Positions 14,670-22,908 of a stretch of 38,922 nt of DNA are shown in pieces. This DNA is from Lactobacillus hamsteri DSM 5661 = JCM 6256 (GTDB lineage: Bacteria; Bacillota; Bacilli; Lactobacillales; Lactobacillaceae). The notes under the pieces were generated by a model. It searched no databases, was not told the origin of the DNA, and was given only the letters and a program-made list of their open reading frames with translations. The position numbers were made by a program, and so were the translations under genes. Within the stretch, counting starts at the first letter, position 1. Each line of letters starts with the position of its first letter. The stretch spans positions 1 through 38,922 of the forward strand of contig NZ_BALY01000017.1 of NCBI RefSeq assembly GCF_000615445.1, read 5' to 3'.

Positions 14670-16304
14670 ATGAGCTTTTTTAATTTCATCACAAATATTC
14701 TTAACAAGACCCAAACACACAATCATCAAGATATCGATGCGCTATTAACTTTTCCCTATCTTCAAAAGAAAGCTATTAGAAAAAACATAATTGATGAGCA
14801 ATGCAATATTGAACGAAAATATGCAATAAAGCATTACATGAACAAATATAGGCATGATAATTCACGACATGAAGCCCTAGCTCCTTTTTATGAAAATAAT
14901 AAGTTGGTTAATTGGATTGGGATTGTTTCGGATATTATTATCGATAATAAGGAAAATCCCCGTATTCTGATTGACAAATTAACTTTAGATAATCCTAAAA
15001 AGCCGCAATTGCTTGATTATCATCTTTGGATTCGCACTAATAAAATTAAATATATTCAGAATGATAGCAATACTCAAACTATTGCAATTGGGGATGCTAT
15101 TCGTGGCATTAGTTCCGTCGATACATATTTAGGAAATCAAAATGAAGTTAAATATGGTTTTAACGCTACAGTAATTCGCGGTGCCGGAATTTTAATTGGT
15201 AATAAAAGGACAAATGCTATACAAACAAATTTAAATGCAAAAATAAAGACAAATTATGATCGAAAAAATGATTGGATTCTAAAATGCACCAACTCTTGCG
15301 AAGCAATAGCTAAATACTCAAAAAGCAATGCTAATGAAATATTGTCTCAGCCCTCTCAAGTTTCTATTTCCTTTCAAAAAAGCAACTATTCTCATTACTA
15401 TAGTCACCTTTCTAAAGAGGACGAAGTTACTTCTACGAAAAAAGAAAATCAAACTGTTATTAGCAATGGCAAATATATCGGAACTGTTAATGCAATAACC
15501 TATATTTCGCGTAAAAATAATAATCTTACTCCGATTATTCGTTTATCTAATATTACCAATGAAAATGGACAAAATATCATTACCAAATCATATTTTAAAT
15601 ATGAAGGGAAAATTCTAGAATTAGGTCAATTAGTCAAAAGTGACAAAATTATATTTTCTACTAAAACAAAATTATCCAACAAAGTAACCGATTTAGGAAC
15701 TATTGAAGATTGTACTTTGAAAAATAAGCAAAATGGCGGACTGCCTATTCCATCTACTAAAGAAGAATTGCTAGGATACATAATGGCTGAAAAAGACGAT
15801 ACTAAACCTAATCATCTTTATTATCGGCAAAAATATCAGGATTGGCTTATCAGCAACAAATTGGAGGCCAGCAATAATTTAATTAGCAAAGATGGGATCC
15901 AACAAATTTTACAAATTAAAAAAAGCGTCCTGAATCAACGTATGCAAAAATCATTCATTATTCCTAAACAACGTAAAAACAATAAAGACTTTTATGATTT
16001 TTCCGTTATTCAAAAAATTGCAGAAGAAAAAGAACCTATTGCAGAAGCAACAGATTCTCTTAAAACGTTAACAGGGCAAAATTTAAATACAATCACAACA
16101 TATGATGGAATCTACTATACTCGTAATTTTGCTAATCTCGATTCATACCTAATAAGAAATGAAATTGAGCGTCTTTCACGAGTATGCGCTAATTTATATA
16201 TTAAGGCCAAAGATGAAAATGGTAATGAAAAATATGTATTAGTAAAAACAATTACGCAGGCTAAAAGCTACAATGATGAAAAAATGCTGATGATTGATAA
16301 TTAG
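14670..16304 (+). CDS. Unknown 544-aa protein with two OB-like modules, probably SOS-induced
   Basis: ATG 5 nt after GGAGGA. The protein is Lys/Asn-rich, soluble, with no signal peptide. I see two similar blocks: residues about 80-175 (WIGIVSDIIID...RILIDKLTL...IAIGDAIRGIS) and about 268-335 (YIGTVNAITYIS...PIIRLSNIT...GQLVKSDKIIFSTKT). The alternation of strands with a G-x-V start and a late GD/K turn suggests OB folds, as in single-strand DNA or RNA binders; this is inference. The N-terminus (1-75) is helical and basic and the C-terminus (from about 355) is helical, with KxKENQ-type repeats absent. I recognise no family. The LexA-like promoter upstream suggests induction by DNA damage. It is transcribed toward brnQ with only 16 bp between the stops. 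Confidence 0.7.
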   Translation: MSFFNFITNILNKTQTHNHQDIDALLTFPYLQKKAIRKNIIDEQCNIERKYAIKHYMNKYRHDNSRHEALAPFYENNKLVNWIGIVSDIIIDNKENPRILIDKLTLDNPKKPQLLDYHLWIRTNKIKYIQNDSNTQTIAIGDAIRGISSVDTYLGNQNEVKYGFNATVIRGAGILIGNKRTNAIQTNLNAKIKTNYDRKNDWILKCTNSCEAIAKYSKSNANEILSQPSQVSISFQKSNYSHYYSHLSKEDEVTSTKKENQTVISNGKYIGTVNAITYISRKNNNLTPIIRLSNITNENGQNIITKSYFKYEGKILELGQLVKSDKIIFSTKTKLSNKVTDLGTIEDCTLKNKQNGGLPIPSTKEELLGYIMAEKDDTKPNHLYYRQKYQDWLISNKLEASNNLISKDGIQQILQIKKSVLNQRMQKSFIIPKQRKNNKDFYDFSVIQKIAEEKEPIAEATDSLKTLTGQNLNTITTYDGIYYTRNFANLDSYLIRNEIERLSRVCANLYIKAKDENGNEKYVLVKTITQAKSYNDEKMLMIDN

Positions 16305-16320
16305 TTTTTTGCTGAAATAT

Positions 16321-17685
16321 TTAATTTAATGTATTTCTTTTAGTTTTCAAATAGTAAAATACCAATCCAATGCCTAATCCAACTAAAGCTGGCAATAGCC
16401 AGGATAATCCCATATTTGCTAGTGGTAATTTATCTCTTAATGAAGCAACGGCTAAACCAAATTGACTTTGACTAACTACGTTTGGAAAAGCAACGATCAT
16501 ATCACCAAAAGCTGGTACAACGGTAAATAAAATCATAAAGAAATAAACTGTACCATCCTTTTTAAATAATGGTGAAAAAACAGATAAAACAATTAAAGTC
16601 ATCGACAAAGGATACAAAAACATAAGCATTGGCGTCGACCAAGCAATAATTTCATCTAATCCAATATTGGCGGTGATAAACGATGCTAAACAACTTAGAA
16701 AAAGCCAAGTATGATAGCTTACTTTTGGAAAATGTTTATGAAAATCTTGAGCAAATGCGGCAACCAAACCAACAGCCGTTGTTAAGCAAGTAATTGTTAA
16801 CAAACAAGCAAGTAATGCTTGACCAAAAATGCCTCCATATTCGTTAACAATTTGATTAAAAGCAACACCACCATTGTCGGAAACTTTAAAATGACCTAAA
16901 GACATGGCTCCCATTAAAATTAATAATAAATAGATCAAACCAATAGCCGCGACAGCTAAAATTCCAGATTTTCCAACTACTTTAGACACGCTTTTTTCAT
17001 CTTTTTGTCCCATTGATTTAACCGCCGTGACAACAGTAACACCAAAGGCCAAACCGGCTAAGGCATCCATAGTGTTATAGCCTTCCAAAAAGCCATTAAC
17101 TAAAGCAGAATGTTTATAAGCAGCTGTAATAGGTGCAGTTTGCGGATTTCCTAAAGGATTTAAAAAAGCTACTACGAAGACTAAAAACAATAAAGCTAAA
17201 AATAATGGGTTTAATACTTTGCCGACATTAGATAAAATATTGTTTTCATGATATGAAAAAGCAAAAGCTGCTCCGAAGAATACTGCAGAAAAAATTAATA
17301 ATGAGACAGTTTGCATATTTTGGGGAACAAATGGAGCAACTCCAACTGTAAATGAAACCGTGGCAGTTCTCGGTGTTCCAAACAATGGTCCAATAGTTGC
17401 GTGAATCAAAACCATAAACACAATTGCAAATCCTGCCCCTAAAGGCTTACCAATATCATAAACACCTTCCGAGCGTGTAATAGCAACAGCTAAGACTGAT
17501 AATAAGGGTAATAAAACACCTGTGATCAGAAATCCAATTGCTGCACTTCCCCAATTTGCACCAGCTAGTTGGCCTAAATGAAGTGGAAAAATTAAATTCC
17601 CTGCTCCAAAAAATAAACCAAATAATAGGGATGCAACAACTAAATATTGCTTCCATGTCAATTTTTGAGATGTTAAATCATTCAT
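16321..17685 (-). CDS. brnQ: Branched-chain amino acid transporter BrnQ (LIVCS family)
   Basis: 454 aa with about 12 hydrophobic segments. N-terminal LLFGLFFGAGNLIFPLHLGQ is the LIVCS family signature, followed by TRSEGVYDIGKP and GPLFGTPRTATVSF. It imports Leu, Ile or Val by cation symport across the membrane. Shine-Dalgarno AGGAGGAGAA is strong. It is preceded by a T-box leader (17722-18007), so it should be expressed when its cognate tRNA is uncharged; the leader supports the substrate assignment. Confidence 0.93.
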   Translation of the reverse strand: MNDLTSQKLTWKQYLVVASLLFGLFFGAGNLIFPLHLGQLAGANWGSAAIGFLITGVLLPLLSVLAVAITRSEGVYDIGKPLGAGFAIVFMVLIHATIGPLFGTPRTATVSFTVGVAPFVPQNMQTVSLLIFSAVFFGAAFAFSYHENNILSNVGKVLNPLFLALLFLVFVVAFLNPLGNPQTAPITAAYKHSALVNGFLEGYNTMDALAGLAFGVTVVTAVKSMGQKDEKSVSKVVGKSGILAVAAIGLIYLLLILMGAMSLGHFKVSDNGGVAFNQIVNEYGGIFGQALLACLLTITCLTTAVGLVAAFAQDFHKHFPKVSYHTWLFLSCLASFITANIGLDEIIAWSTPMLMFLYPLSMTLIVLSVFSPLFKKDGTVYFFMILFTVVPAFGDMIVAFPNVVSQSQFGLAVASLRDKLPLANMGLSWLLPALVGLGIGLVFYYLKTKRNTLN

Positions 17686-17721
17686 GATATTCTCCTCCTG
17701 AAATTATCTGATCACAAAAAA

Positions 17722-18007
17722 AGTCCCTCAACCAAAATTGCTTTGATTGAGGGACGTCGTAACGTGGTACCACCCTTTATTTCATATCGTTATTGCTAAC
17801 AATACCTTATACGTACGGCCAAAATGGCGATACGCCGACACTATAATGGGTGTTCCCACTGTTTCTTACTCTAAAAATTAAGAAACAGAACTCGAAAGTG
17901 ATTTTCATTTAATCTTAAATTTATCTCCTTGCACCTAACGAGACTCGCTGTAAATATCGATTAAACTACTCTTCTTTCTCTTTGTTTTCAGATCTATTAA
18001 ATTATTG
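17722..18007 (-). promoter_or_regulatory. T-box riboswitch leader of brnQ
   Basis: The conserved T-box core AAGGGTGGTACCACG lies at 17777-17763 (minus strand), followed by a terminator stem GTCCCTCAATCAAAGC / TTTTGGTTGAGGGAC and T run (17755-17716). Upstream is the stem-I region; a candidate specifier is ATC (17903-17901, in context GAAAATCAC), which would read tRNA-Ile and fits a branched-chain transporter. The specifier is inference without a folded alignment. Confidence 0.88.
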
Positions 18008-18013
18008 ATTATT

Positions 18014-18041
18014 ATTTTAATCTTATTATAATTTATGTCAA
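18014..18041 (-). promoter_or_regulatory. Promoter of the T-box-brnQ unit
   Basis: -35 TTGACA (18041-18036), 16-bp spacer, -10 TAAAAT (18019-18014). Confidence 0.65.
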
Positions 18042-18070
18042 TAGCTTTTTAATATTTTTCAAAACAAAAA

Positions 18071-18097
18071 CGAGAGCTACGTACTTCGTAACTCTCG
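18071..18097 (-). terminator. Strong terminator of the small transcript at 18.1-18.3 kb
   Basis: An 11-bp stem CGAGAGTTACG / CGTAGCTCTCG (one G-U pair) with a 5-nt loop, followed by TTTTTGTTTT on the minus strand. Confidence 0.88.
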
Positions 18098-18135
18098 CCT
18101 TTTCATCCAGAACACAGATCAAGTGCTTGTACGCA

Positions 18136-18225
18136 TTAGACCTCTGCTTGATCGGTGTCTCGATGTGTGGTTTTGTAATTTCGTGAATTTGAATATGGAT
18201 CTTCAATTTCTTGATTATTAACCAC
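18136..18225 (-). CDS. Possible 29-aa peptide in a short regulated transcript
   Basis: GTG start at 18225-18223, 7 nt after GAGG; stop at 18138-18136. The peptide is polar and slightly acidic (VNNQEIEDPYSNSRNY, ending RDTDQAEV), with no signal or membrane segment. It lies within a ~210-nt unit bounded by a 16-bp palindrome and AT-rich -10-like region upstream and a strong terminator downstream. Either this is a real small protein, or the unit is a small RNA and the frame is incidental. No family recognised. Confidence 0.4.
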   Translation of the reverse strand: MVNNQEIEDPYSNSRNYKTTHRDTDQAEV

Positions 18226-18261
18226 CGGAACACCTCATTTCTATAAACTAGATATATTTCT

Positions 18262-18277
18262 AGGTAAGCGCTTACCT
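18262..18277 (-). promoter_or_regulatory. 16-bp perfect palindrome, cre-like operator
   Basis: AGGTAAGCGCTTACCT is a perfect dyad with the cre core (12 of 14 consensus positions), placed just downstream of a TATTAT-type -10 (18290-18285), where a repressor would cover the start of transcription. Confidence 0.55.
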
Positions 18278-18338
18278 TACATTTATAATATACCATCTAT
18301 TCAGTTTTTTTGCATTAAAAAAGCTCAATTTATACAAA

Positions 18339-18362
18339 AAAGAGCAAAATTTATTGCTCTTT
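18339..18362 (-). terminator. Terminator of the second C1B peptidase gene
   Basis: Stem AAAAAGAGCAA / TTGCTCTTTTT around a short loop, T run on the minus strand. Confidence 0.75.
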
Positions 18363-18374
18363 TTCTCATAGTTA

Positions 18375-19688
18375 TTAACCAATATTATCCCAAGGCTTAA
18401 GGTCAATGGCTGGACCTTCCGCAATCTCGACTTGCTCCTTAGTCAAATATTTTTTATTTACAACTACATCGTAGACATAGTCTTCAAACCATTGCGGACT
18501 CATAATATAAAAACCTTTATTGCCATATTTATCGCCCCAGGAATTTTCAACTTTCCATTTGCGGATCTGTCCTTTATCTTCATCAACACCAACTAGAGTC
18601 ATATCATGAGTGGCATATCCTTCGCCAGTAGCAAGACGATCTGCCTTGCTCATTTGCGTATCAACGCTAAACAAATCGTCGGTCTTGTAAAGTTCACTAT
18701 CAAGATAACCAGTTTTGCGTTCCATTTGCTTCAAAACATCATTGCCAAAAATAACGGCTTGACCATCCTTAAGTTGTGCCATCGCAGCTTGTTCCAAATA
18801 TTCAATAGGCACATTCAACATAGTGATAGGATCGCCACCAGCAACATTATCATACAAAGCTTGGTGATATAACTTATTGTATTCAAAATTAGGACTGTTT
18901 GACAAAACAACATAATCATCAAATTTAAAGTCGCCAAGATATTTTTCCGCAAATTGATGTGGAGTCAAATCCTTTTCTAAATGATATTTTTTATCATCAT
19001 CACGATATTCCAAGTCAAATTTCTTTGGTGGTTCGCCTAAAGCCACAGCAGCAATACGATAAACTTCATTTAAGAATTGTTTCTTAGTTTTTTCAAGTTC
19101 ATCAGTTTTTCCTGCATTAGCTAGCCTACGCAATACTAAGGCATCTTTTCTTTCCTTACGAGCCAAAGAATCGATTAAGCCAGTCGTATTGTTGGAGTTG
19201 AAACTTTCAGGCATTGCATATGAAGGAACAACACCATATTTTCTAACCAAATTGATCGCCATTCCCCAAAGACCGCCATCTTGACCAGCAAATTCAAGCC
19301 AAGATTGGACCTCACGATCATCAAGTGGCTTATCAGCTAGACGGATCATTGCATCATAAAAAGCATTGGCACGCTCAATCTTATCCCAGAAAAAGTTGTA
19401 AGCTTGAGAGAAAGTAAAATCCTTCACCTTGTACTTCTTGCCAAAATAATGGCGTAAAACGTTTAAACTTGAAAATTCCCAGCAACGACCGGAATGCTTT
19501 TGGTCAGTTACGCCACCAATATCAAGTTCAGTTGAGAAAACTTGATTCAATCTTTCCGAAACATGATCATTAAATGATGCTTCAAGAAGACCGCTACGAC
19601 GTGCGGCACGAGAAGCAACTTGATTTTTATCATTTTTATTGAAATCGGCAGAAAATTCTGCGATTTCTTGCTCTGATAATATACTCAT
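18375..19688 (-). CDS. C1B cysteine peptidase, PepE/PepG type (second copy)
   Basis: 437 aa from the ATG at 19688 (AGAGGT upstream); an in-frame ATG at 19709 lacks a ribosome site. Catalytic Cys in DQKHSGRCWEFSSLN (about residue 68), His in YATHDMTLVGV, Asn in VENSWGDKYG. Cys+2 is Glu where relatives usually have Leu or Met, and the residue after the His is Asp rather than Ala or Cys, so substrate preference may differ. It ends KPWDNIG, without the C-terminal arm of PepC aminopeptidases; an oligopeptidase/endopeptidase role is expected. Length matches PepE/PepG (437-438 aa). Paralogue of the gene at 6764. Confidence 0.87.
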   Translation of the reverse strand: MSILSEQEIAEFSADFNKNDKNQVASRAARRSGLLEASFNDHVSERLNQVFSTELDIGGVTDQKHSGRCWEFSSLNVLRHYFGKKYKVKDFTFSQAYNFFWDKIERANAFYDAMIRLADKPLDDREVQSWLEFAGQDGGLWGMAINLVRKYGVVPSYAMPESFNSNNTTGLIDSLARKERKDALVLRRLANAGKTDELEKTKKQFLNEVYRIAAVALGEPPKKFDLEYRDDDKKYHLEKDLTPHQFAEKYLGDFKFDDYVVLSNSPNFEYNKLYHQALYDNVAGGDPITMLNVPIEYLEQAAMAQLKDGQAVIFGNDVLKQMERKTGYLDSELYKTDDLFSVDTQMSKADRLATGEGYATHDMTLVGVDEDKGQIRKWKVENSWGDKYGNKGFYIMSPQWFEDYVYDVVVNKKYLTKEQVEIAEGPAIDLKPWDNIG

Positions 19689-19758
19689 ATTAAAACCTCT
19701 ATTTATCATTTTAATTTTTTGTTAATTTAAATAATACCGTAACTTGGCTAAAAATAAA

Positions 19759-19795
19759 AGCATTAATCTATATATTCAAAATATGAATTAATGCT
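19759..19795 (-). terminator. Terminator downstream of the AEC permease gene
   Basis: Stem AGCATTAAT / ATTAATGCT with a 19-nt loop and TTTATTTTT on the minus strand. Between it and the permease stop is a short stretch that could encode 27 aa (ATG at 19847 region with AAAGGAAA) or, in another frame, the last ~20 residues of a lost protein; neither is convincing. Confidence 0.7.
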
Positions 19796-19863
19796 AAAGT
19801 AATATTTTTATTAAAATTCAAACGTATGTGGTTTAACTTCCGTGTATTCATAATTATTTTCCT

Positions 19864-20799
19864 TTAAAAAATCAAATTACCAAGGACAATCATCATTGGT
19901 AGGGTCGCCACGGAAATTAACGTTGACAGACACATTAATTCTGTTGGAAATTTAACATCAAAATCACTCATCAAACTAAACAGCACAACAATTCCAGCAA
20001 CTGGACAAGAAGCCATAATTAAAGTGGAGATTTTGGCTAAATTGTTCAGTGGAACTAAGTAAAGGATCCCCAGTACGCATAAAGGAAATACAATATTTCT
20101 TACTAAAATTCCCCACCAAGTAAAACGATTGATAAGATCCCCCTTTAGGCTAATTGATCCTAGATTGGTGCCAATGACAATCATACTTAACGGTGTATTA
20201 ATATCTGCAATATAGTTCATCGGTGTGGCAATAAGATCAGGAATCTGGATTTGGAATAAAAAAATCAGAATCCCAATTATCGCGGCAATAATATTAGGAT
20301 TTAAAATAATTTGCTTAATATTTTCGGCCAACGATTTATCTTGCTTTTTAAATAAGCTAATTCCGTGAGTCCATAGGAAAATATTGTAACAAATTAAGTA
20401 AGGCACACCGTAAAAAACACCATTATTGCCTAGAATCGCTTGAATTAACGGCAAGCCCATAAAACCAGCATTAGTATAAGTTCCAGCATATTTCAGAATT
20501 GTTCTTTTTTCATTATTGGGAACTGATTTTTTATTAAATAGGAATTTGCTAACGACAATTTTAAAAGCAAAAAGAAAAACAATCAAAATCATCAGTAGCA
20601 AAAATTGAGTTAAACGTTCAGCAGTTAATTTCTGTTTAAAGGAATTAATAATTAAACACGGTGAAACTACATACAACAAAATTTTAGTTAAATCTTGAAC
20701 TGTTTGTTTATGAATAAATTCAATTTTATAGCAAAGTAAGCCGATTAACATCAATATAAACATGATAATTACTTGCTTAATTGGTATCAAAAGTGGCAT
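19864..20799 (-). CDS. AEC-family permease (auxin efflux carrier type)
   Basis: 311 aa from the ATG at 20799, 6 nt after GAAGG; the in-frame GTG at 20817 has no ribosome site. About ten hydrophobic helices in two halves. The two family blocks are visible: YTNAGFMGLPLIQAILG and the C-terminal ASCPVAGIVVLFS. Bacterial members of the family move malate or related organic acids, and some are auxin-like acid exporters. No partner gene (such as malolactic enzyme) is adjacent, so the substrate is open. Confidence 0.85.
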   Translation of the reverse strand: MPLLIPIKQVIIMFILMLIGLLCYKIEFIHKQTVQDLTKILLYVVSPCLIINSFKQKLTAERLTQFLLLMILIVFLFAFKIVVSKFLFNKKSVPNNEKRTILKYAGTYTNAGFMGLPLIQAILGNNGVFYGVPYLICYNIFLWTHGISLFKKQDKSLAENIKQIILNPNIIAAIIGILIFLFQIQIPDLIATPMNYIADINTPLSMIVIGTNLGSISLKGDLINRFTWWGILVRNIVFPLCVLGILYLVPLNNLAKISTLIMASCPVAGIVVLFSLMSDFDVKFPTELMCLSTLISVATLPMMIVLGNLIF

Positions 20800-20840
20800 T
20801 CCATTCCTTCTTTCCACTATCTACTTTACACCAATAATTA

Positions 20841-20872
20841 AAAAGGCAAACTCAATCGAGTCTGCCCTTTTT
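20841..20872 (-). terminator. Terminator of the padC-padR unit
   Basis: Stem AAAGGGCAGACTC / GAGTTTGCCTTTT around GATT, T run on the minus strand; its left arm begins at the padR stop codon. Confidence 0.8.
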
Positions 20873-21395
20873 ATTTTATCGATTTTAACCAAGCAATTTG
20901 TCCTTCAATTCGAGAAATCGCTCTAGTCAGAATTAAGTAGTGACCGTAATTTTGTTGAATCCTTTTTTCATCATCAAACAAAAGTGCTTCTCTCATTTTC
21001 AAATGTGCCAATTGTTCCTTCAAAAGCCGCTTTTCTTCATCAATCAATTCATTAACACGTGGATCATCTTTATCATTAATGAAAAACATTTTTAATGAAA
21101 ATGGATCACGATTGACTGGTAATTCCAAGGGTTGATCAATCCACTCTTTTAACACACTTTTTCCATTTAAAGTCAGAAAATAATCAATTTCTTTAGCATT
21201 ATCTTCCTTGGAACGCTTTTCAATCCACTTATCAGCCAGCATCTTTTTAAGTTCAGGATAAATTTGACTATGTGATGCTTTCCAAAATTCACCAATTTCA
21301 CACGTAAATTGCTCAGTAATTTCTTTTCCCGATAAGCCTGGATTTTGCTTTAAAATACCCAAAATTATATATGGTAAAACTCTCTTTTTTGGCAT
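20871..21395 (-). CDS. padR: PadR-family transcription regulator
   Basis: 174 aa. N-terminal winged helix VLPYIILGILKQNPGLSGKE...ASHSQIYPELKKM typical of PadR, then the C-terminal helical dimerisation part (LLKEQLAHLKMREALLFDDE). It lies 52 nt after the phenolic acid decarboxylase on the same strand. In lactic acid bacteria PadR represses padC/padA until phenolic acids appear. Two ATGT-N8-ACAT dyads precede padC. Ribosome site GAAGTG. Confidence 0.88.
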   Translation of the reverse strand: MPKKRVLPYIILGILKQNPGLSGKEITEQFTCEIGEFWKASHSQIYPELKKMLADKWIEKRSKEDNAKEIDYFLTLNGKSVLKEWIDQPLELPVNRDPFSLKMFFINDKDDPRVNELIDEEKRLLKEQLAHLKMREALLFDDEKRIQQNYGHYLILTRAISRIEGQIAWLKSIK

Positions 21396-21447
21396 AAAAT
21401 CACTTCATTTCTGCCTTTAGTTTATCGAAAAAAGCGTGAAATTGCTA

Positions 21448-22002
21448 TTACTTATTAATGCGTCTGTAATCTTCAGTGTAGTATTTACCATCACGAATAT
21501 CGTCAGTCATGCCTTCATATGGAGCTTCGGCAATAACTTCTTCGTTATCTGCGCCAGCATCCCCCATATAAGTAATTGTCGCAAATTCTGGAACAACCAA
21601 TTTAGGATAAGTTTCGTACTTTTCACGAGATTCGTGCATTAAATCAATATGTTCATTTTGGAAACAAACAGTAATTTCAGGATGATCTTCAACCCACTTT
21701 GGGAAGAAAATTGTACCATTAAGCTTGTGTTCATTAGGAACAAAATCAAGTGCAACATCAGTGCCAGTTGGTTCAGTCCATGCAATTTTATAAATACCTT
21801 CTGTCAGCATATTGATATGAGCTTCTTGATCTTTAACCCAACGACCAGCAACCATGCCACCGTGAATTCGGTAATCAACAGTATGATCATTCTTGCAGTA
21901 CCATTCATATTCCCAACCATTATCGTAAGTGTAGATAAAGTGAGTTCCTACGAAATCGTCTAAAGTCTTAAATTTTTTATTCATATTATTTAAATCAGCC
22001 AT
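21448..22002 (-). CDS. padC: Phenolic acid decarboxylase
   Basis: 184 aa from the ATG at 22002 with AAGGAG upstream; frame opens earlier, through the operators, but without a ribosome site. Family residues: [23 protein letters not shown] at residues 13-35 region, [13 protein letters not shown], and [18 protein letters not shown]. It removes CO2 from p-coumaric, ferulic and caffeic acids giving vinyl phenols, in the cytosol, without cofactor. It forms an operon with padR, which lies downstream and is presumably autoregulated. Confidence 0.93.
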   Translation of the reverse strand: MADLNNMNKKFKTLDDFVGTHFIYTYDNGWEYEWYCKNDHTVDYRIHGGMVAGRWVKDQEAHINMLTEGIYKIAWTEPTGTDVALDFVPNEHKLNGTIFFPKWVEDHPEITVCFQNEHIDLMHESREKYETYPKLVVPEFATITYMGDAGADNEEVIAEAPYEGMTDDIRDGKYYTEDYRRINK

Positions 22003-22017
22003 AATTTTATCTCCTTT

Positions 22018-22068
22018 ATGTAAATATCGACATAAATTACATAGATAAGTATATGTCGTTATCAACAT
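22018..22068 (-). promoter_or_regulatory. padC promoter with two PadR dyads
   Basis: Two dyads of the form ATGT-N8-ACAT lie at 22018-22033 and 22053-22068, centres 35 bp apart. A -35 TTGATA (22065-22060) lies inside the upstream dyad and a -10 TATGTA falls between the dyads. Confidence 0.75.
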
Positions 22069-22094
22069 AAATGCAAATATTTTTTCAAATTAAA

Positions 22095-22121
22095 AAACAC
22101 TTGAACTGAATCAAGTGTTTT
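22095..22121 (-). terminator. Terminator of the 178-aa secreted-protein gene
   Basis: Stem ACACTTGA / TCAAGTGT with a 5-nt loop and TTTTTT on the minus strand. Confidence 0.8.
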
Positions 22122-22136
22122 AAAACTATTTTTATA

Positions 22137-22673
22137 TTATTTAGCAGCCTTGGCTAAAGCTTTGGTCTTGAAGGCATAGCTAACAGCTTGTTGACTCGCG
22201 CCTGTAGCAATCTTCAAAGCCTTAACTTTTTTACCGTTAACCTTTCTGGTTGTTGGAATATAGAAAATTCCGTCACCGGCTAAGTTAATCCAATTATTAA
22301 CGTTAAAGCCCTTCTTGAAATCATAAGCTGCATAAATATTCTTCTTTGTAACTTTCTTGATGAATGCATTGCGCTTCTTAGCAGAAACATTATAAACATT
22401 CTTCTTTAAGAAACTTTCTGAAGGAACATACAACTTATTACCAGCAGCAGTATGAGCTGTGATCTTCACTTTATAAATTGTTTTCTTGTCACTGCTATAC
22501 TTGCCAGTTTCACGATAATACCAAGTTCCACGGGTTGCCTTTGGCGTTGTATACTTACGGGCGATTCCGTATTGGTTAGCAGCTTGAACTGTCTGGCTTT
22601 GACTTTGCATCCCAACTGTAAACACGCCTAAAAATGCCAATAATGAAAGTAAAAATAAGTATCTCTTTTTCAT
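22137..22673 (-). CDS. Small secreted protein with TPKxxRGTW motif
   Basis: 178 aa from the ATG at 22673, 7 nt after GGAGGT. It has a Sec signal peptide (KKRYLFLLSLLAFLGVFTVG; cleavage near VQAAN). The mature start YTTPKATRGTWYY matches the protein at 3379-3882. The rest is basic, Lys-rich, with a short hydrophobic tail region. A cre-like sequence TGAAAGCGCATTTA (22731-22718; 12 of 14) and a -10 TATAAT lie upstream. Function unknown. Confidence 0.75.
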   Translation of the reverse strand: MKKRYLFLLSLLAFLGVFTVGMQSQSQTVQAANQYGIARKYTTPKATRGTWYYRETGKYSSDKKTIYKVKITAHTAAGNKLYVPSESFLKKNVYNVSAKKRNAFIKKVTKKNIYAAYDFKKGFNVNNWINLAGDGIFYIPTTRKVNGKKVKALKIATGASQQAVSYAFKTKALAKAAK

Positions 22674-22776
22674 CGCACTTACCTCCATTTATATTTTCTT
22701 TCTCTTCTATTATATAATAAATGCGCTTTCATAATTGCACTTTTAAGAAAATTTAAGTATTTCTACGTATTAAAAA

Positions 22777-22875
22777 TTGCTCAAATTTTTGAGCAAAATT
22801 GTCATTTTATATAAAAGTGCTCAAATTTTTGAGCATTTTTTATTTTTTTAGGATTTTGCTCAAACTTTTGAGCAA
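22777..22875. repeat. Three palindromes upstream of the DUF4143-type ATPase
   Basis: Palindromes TTGCTCAAA-N2-TTTGAGCAA at 22777-22796 and 22856-22875, and an 18-bp copy at 22818-22835. Their centres are 40 and 39 bp apart, close to four helical turns, so they face the same side of the helix. The last copy ends 33 bp before the start codon, near the expected promoter (TAAAAT -10 at about 22882). Confidence 0.85.
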
Positions 22876-22908
22876 AAAATGATAAAATTTCAATAGGAGG
22901 AAAATAAT

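Noticed and set aside
18033-18296. 87-codon minus-strand frame
   Set aside because: It runs through the palindrome, the promoter-like region and the terminator of the short transcript, with no ribosome site; the 29-aa frame in another phase is better supported.
19800-19863. Possible 27-aa gene or a C-terminal relic (sense ending VKPHTFEF) after the AEC permease
   Set aside because: Two competing frames, neither with clear support; kept only as a note in the terminator entry.
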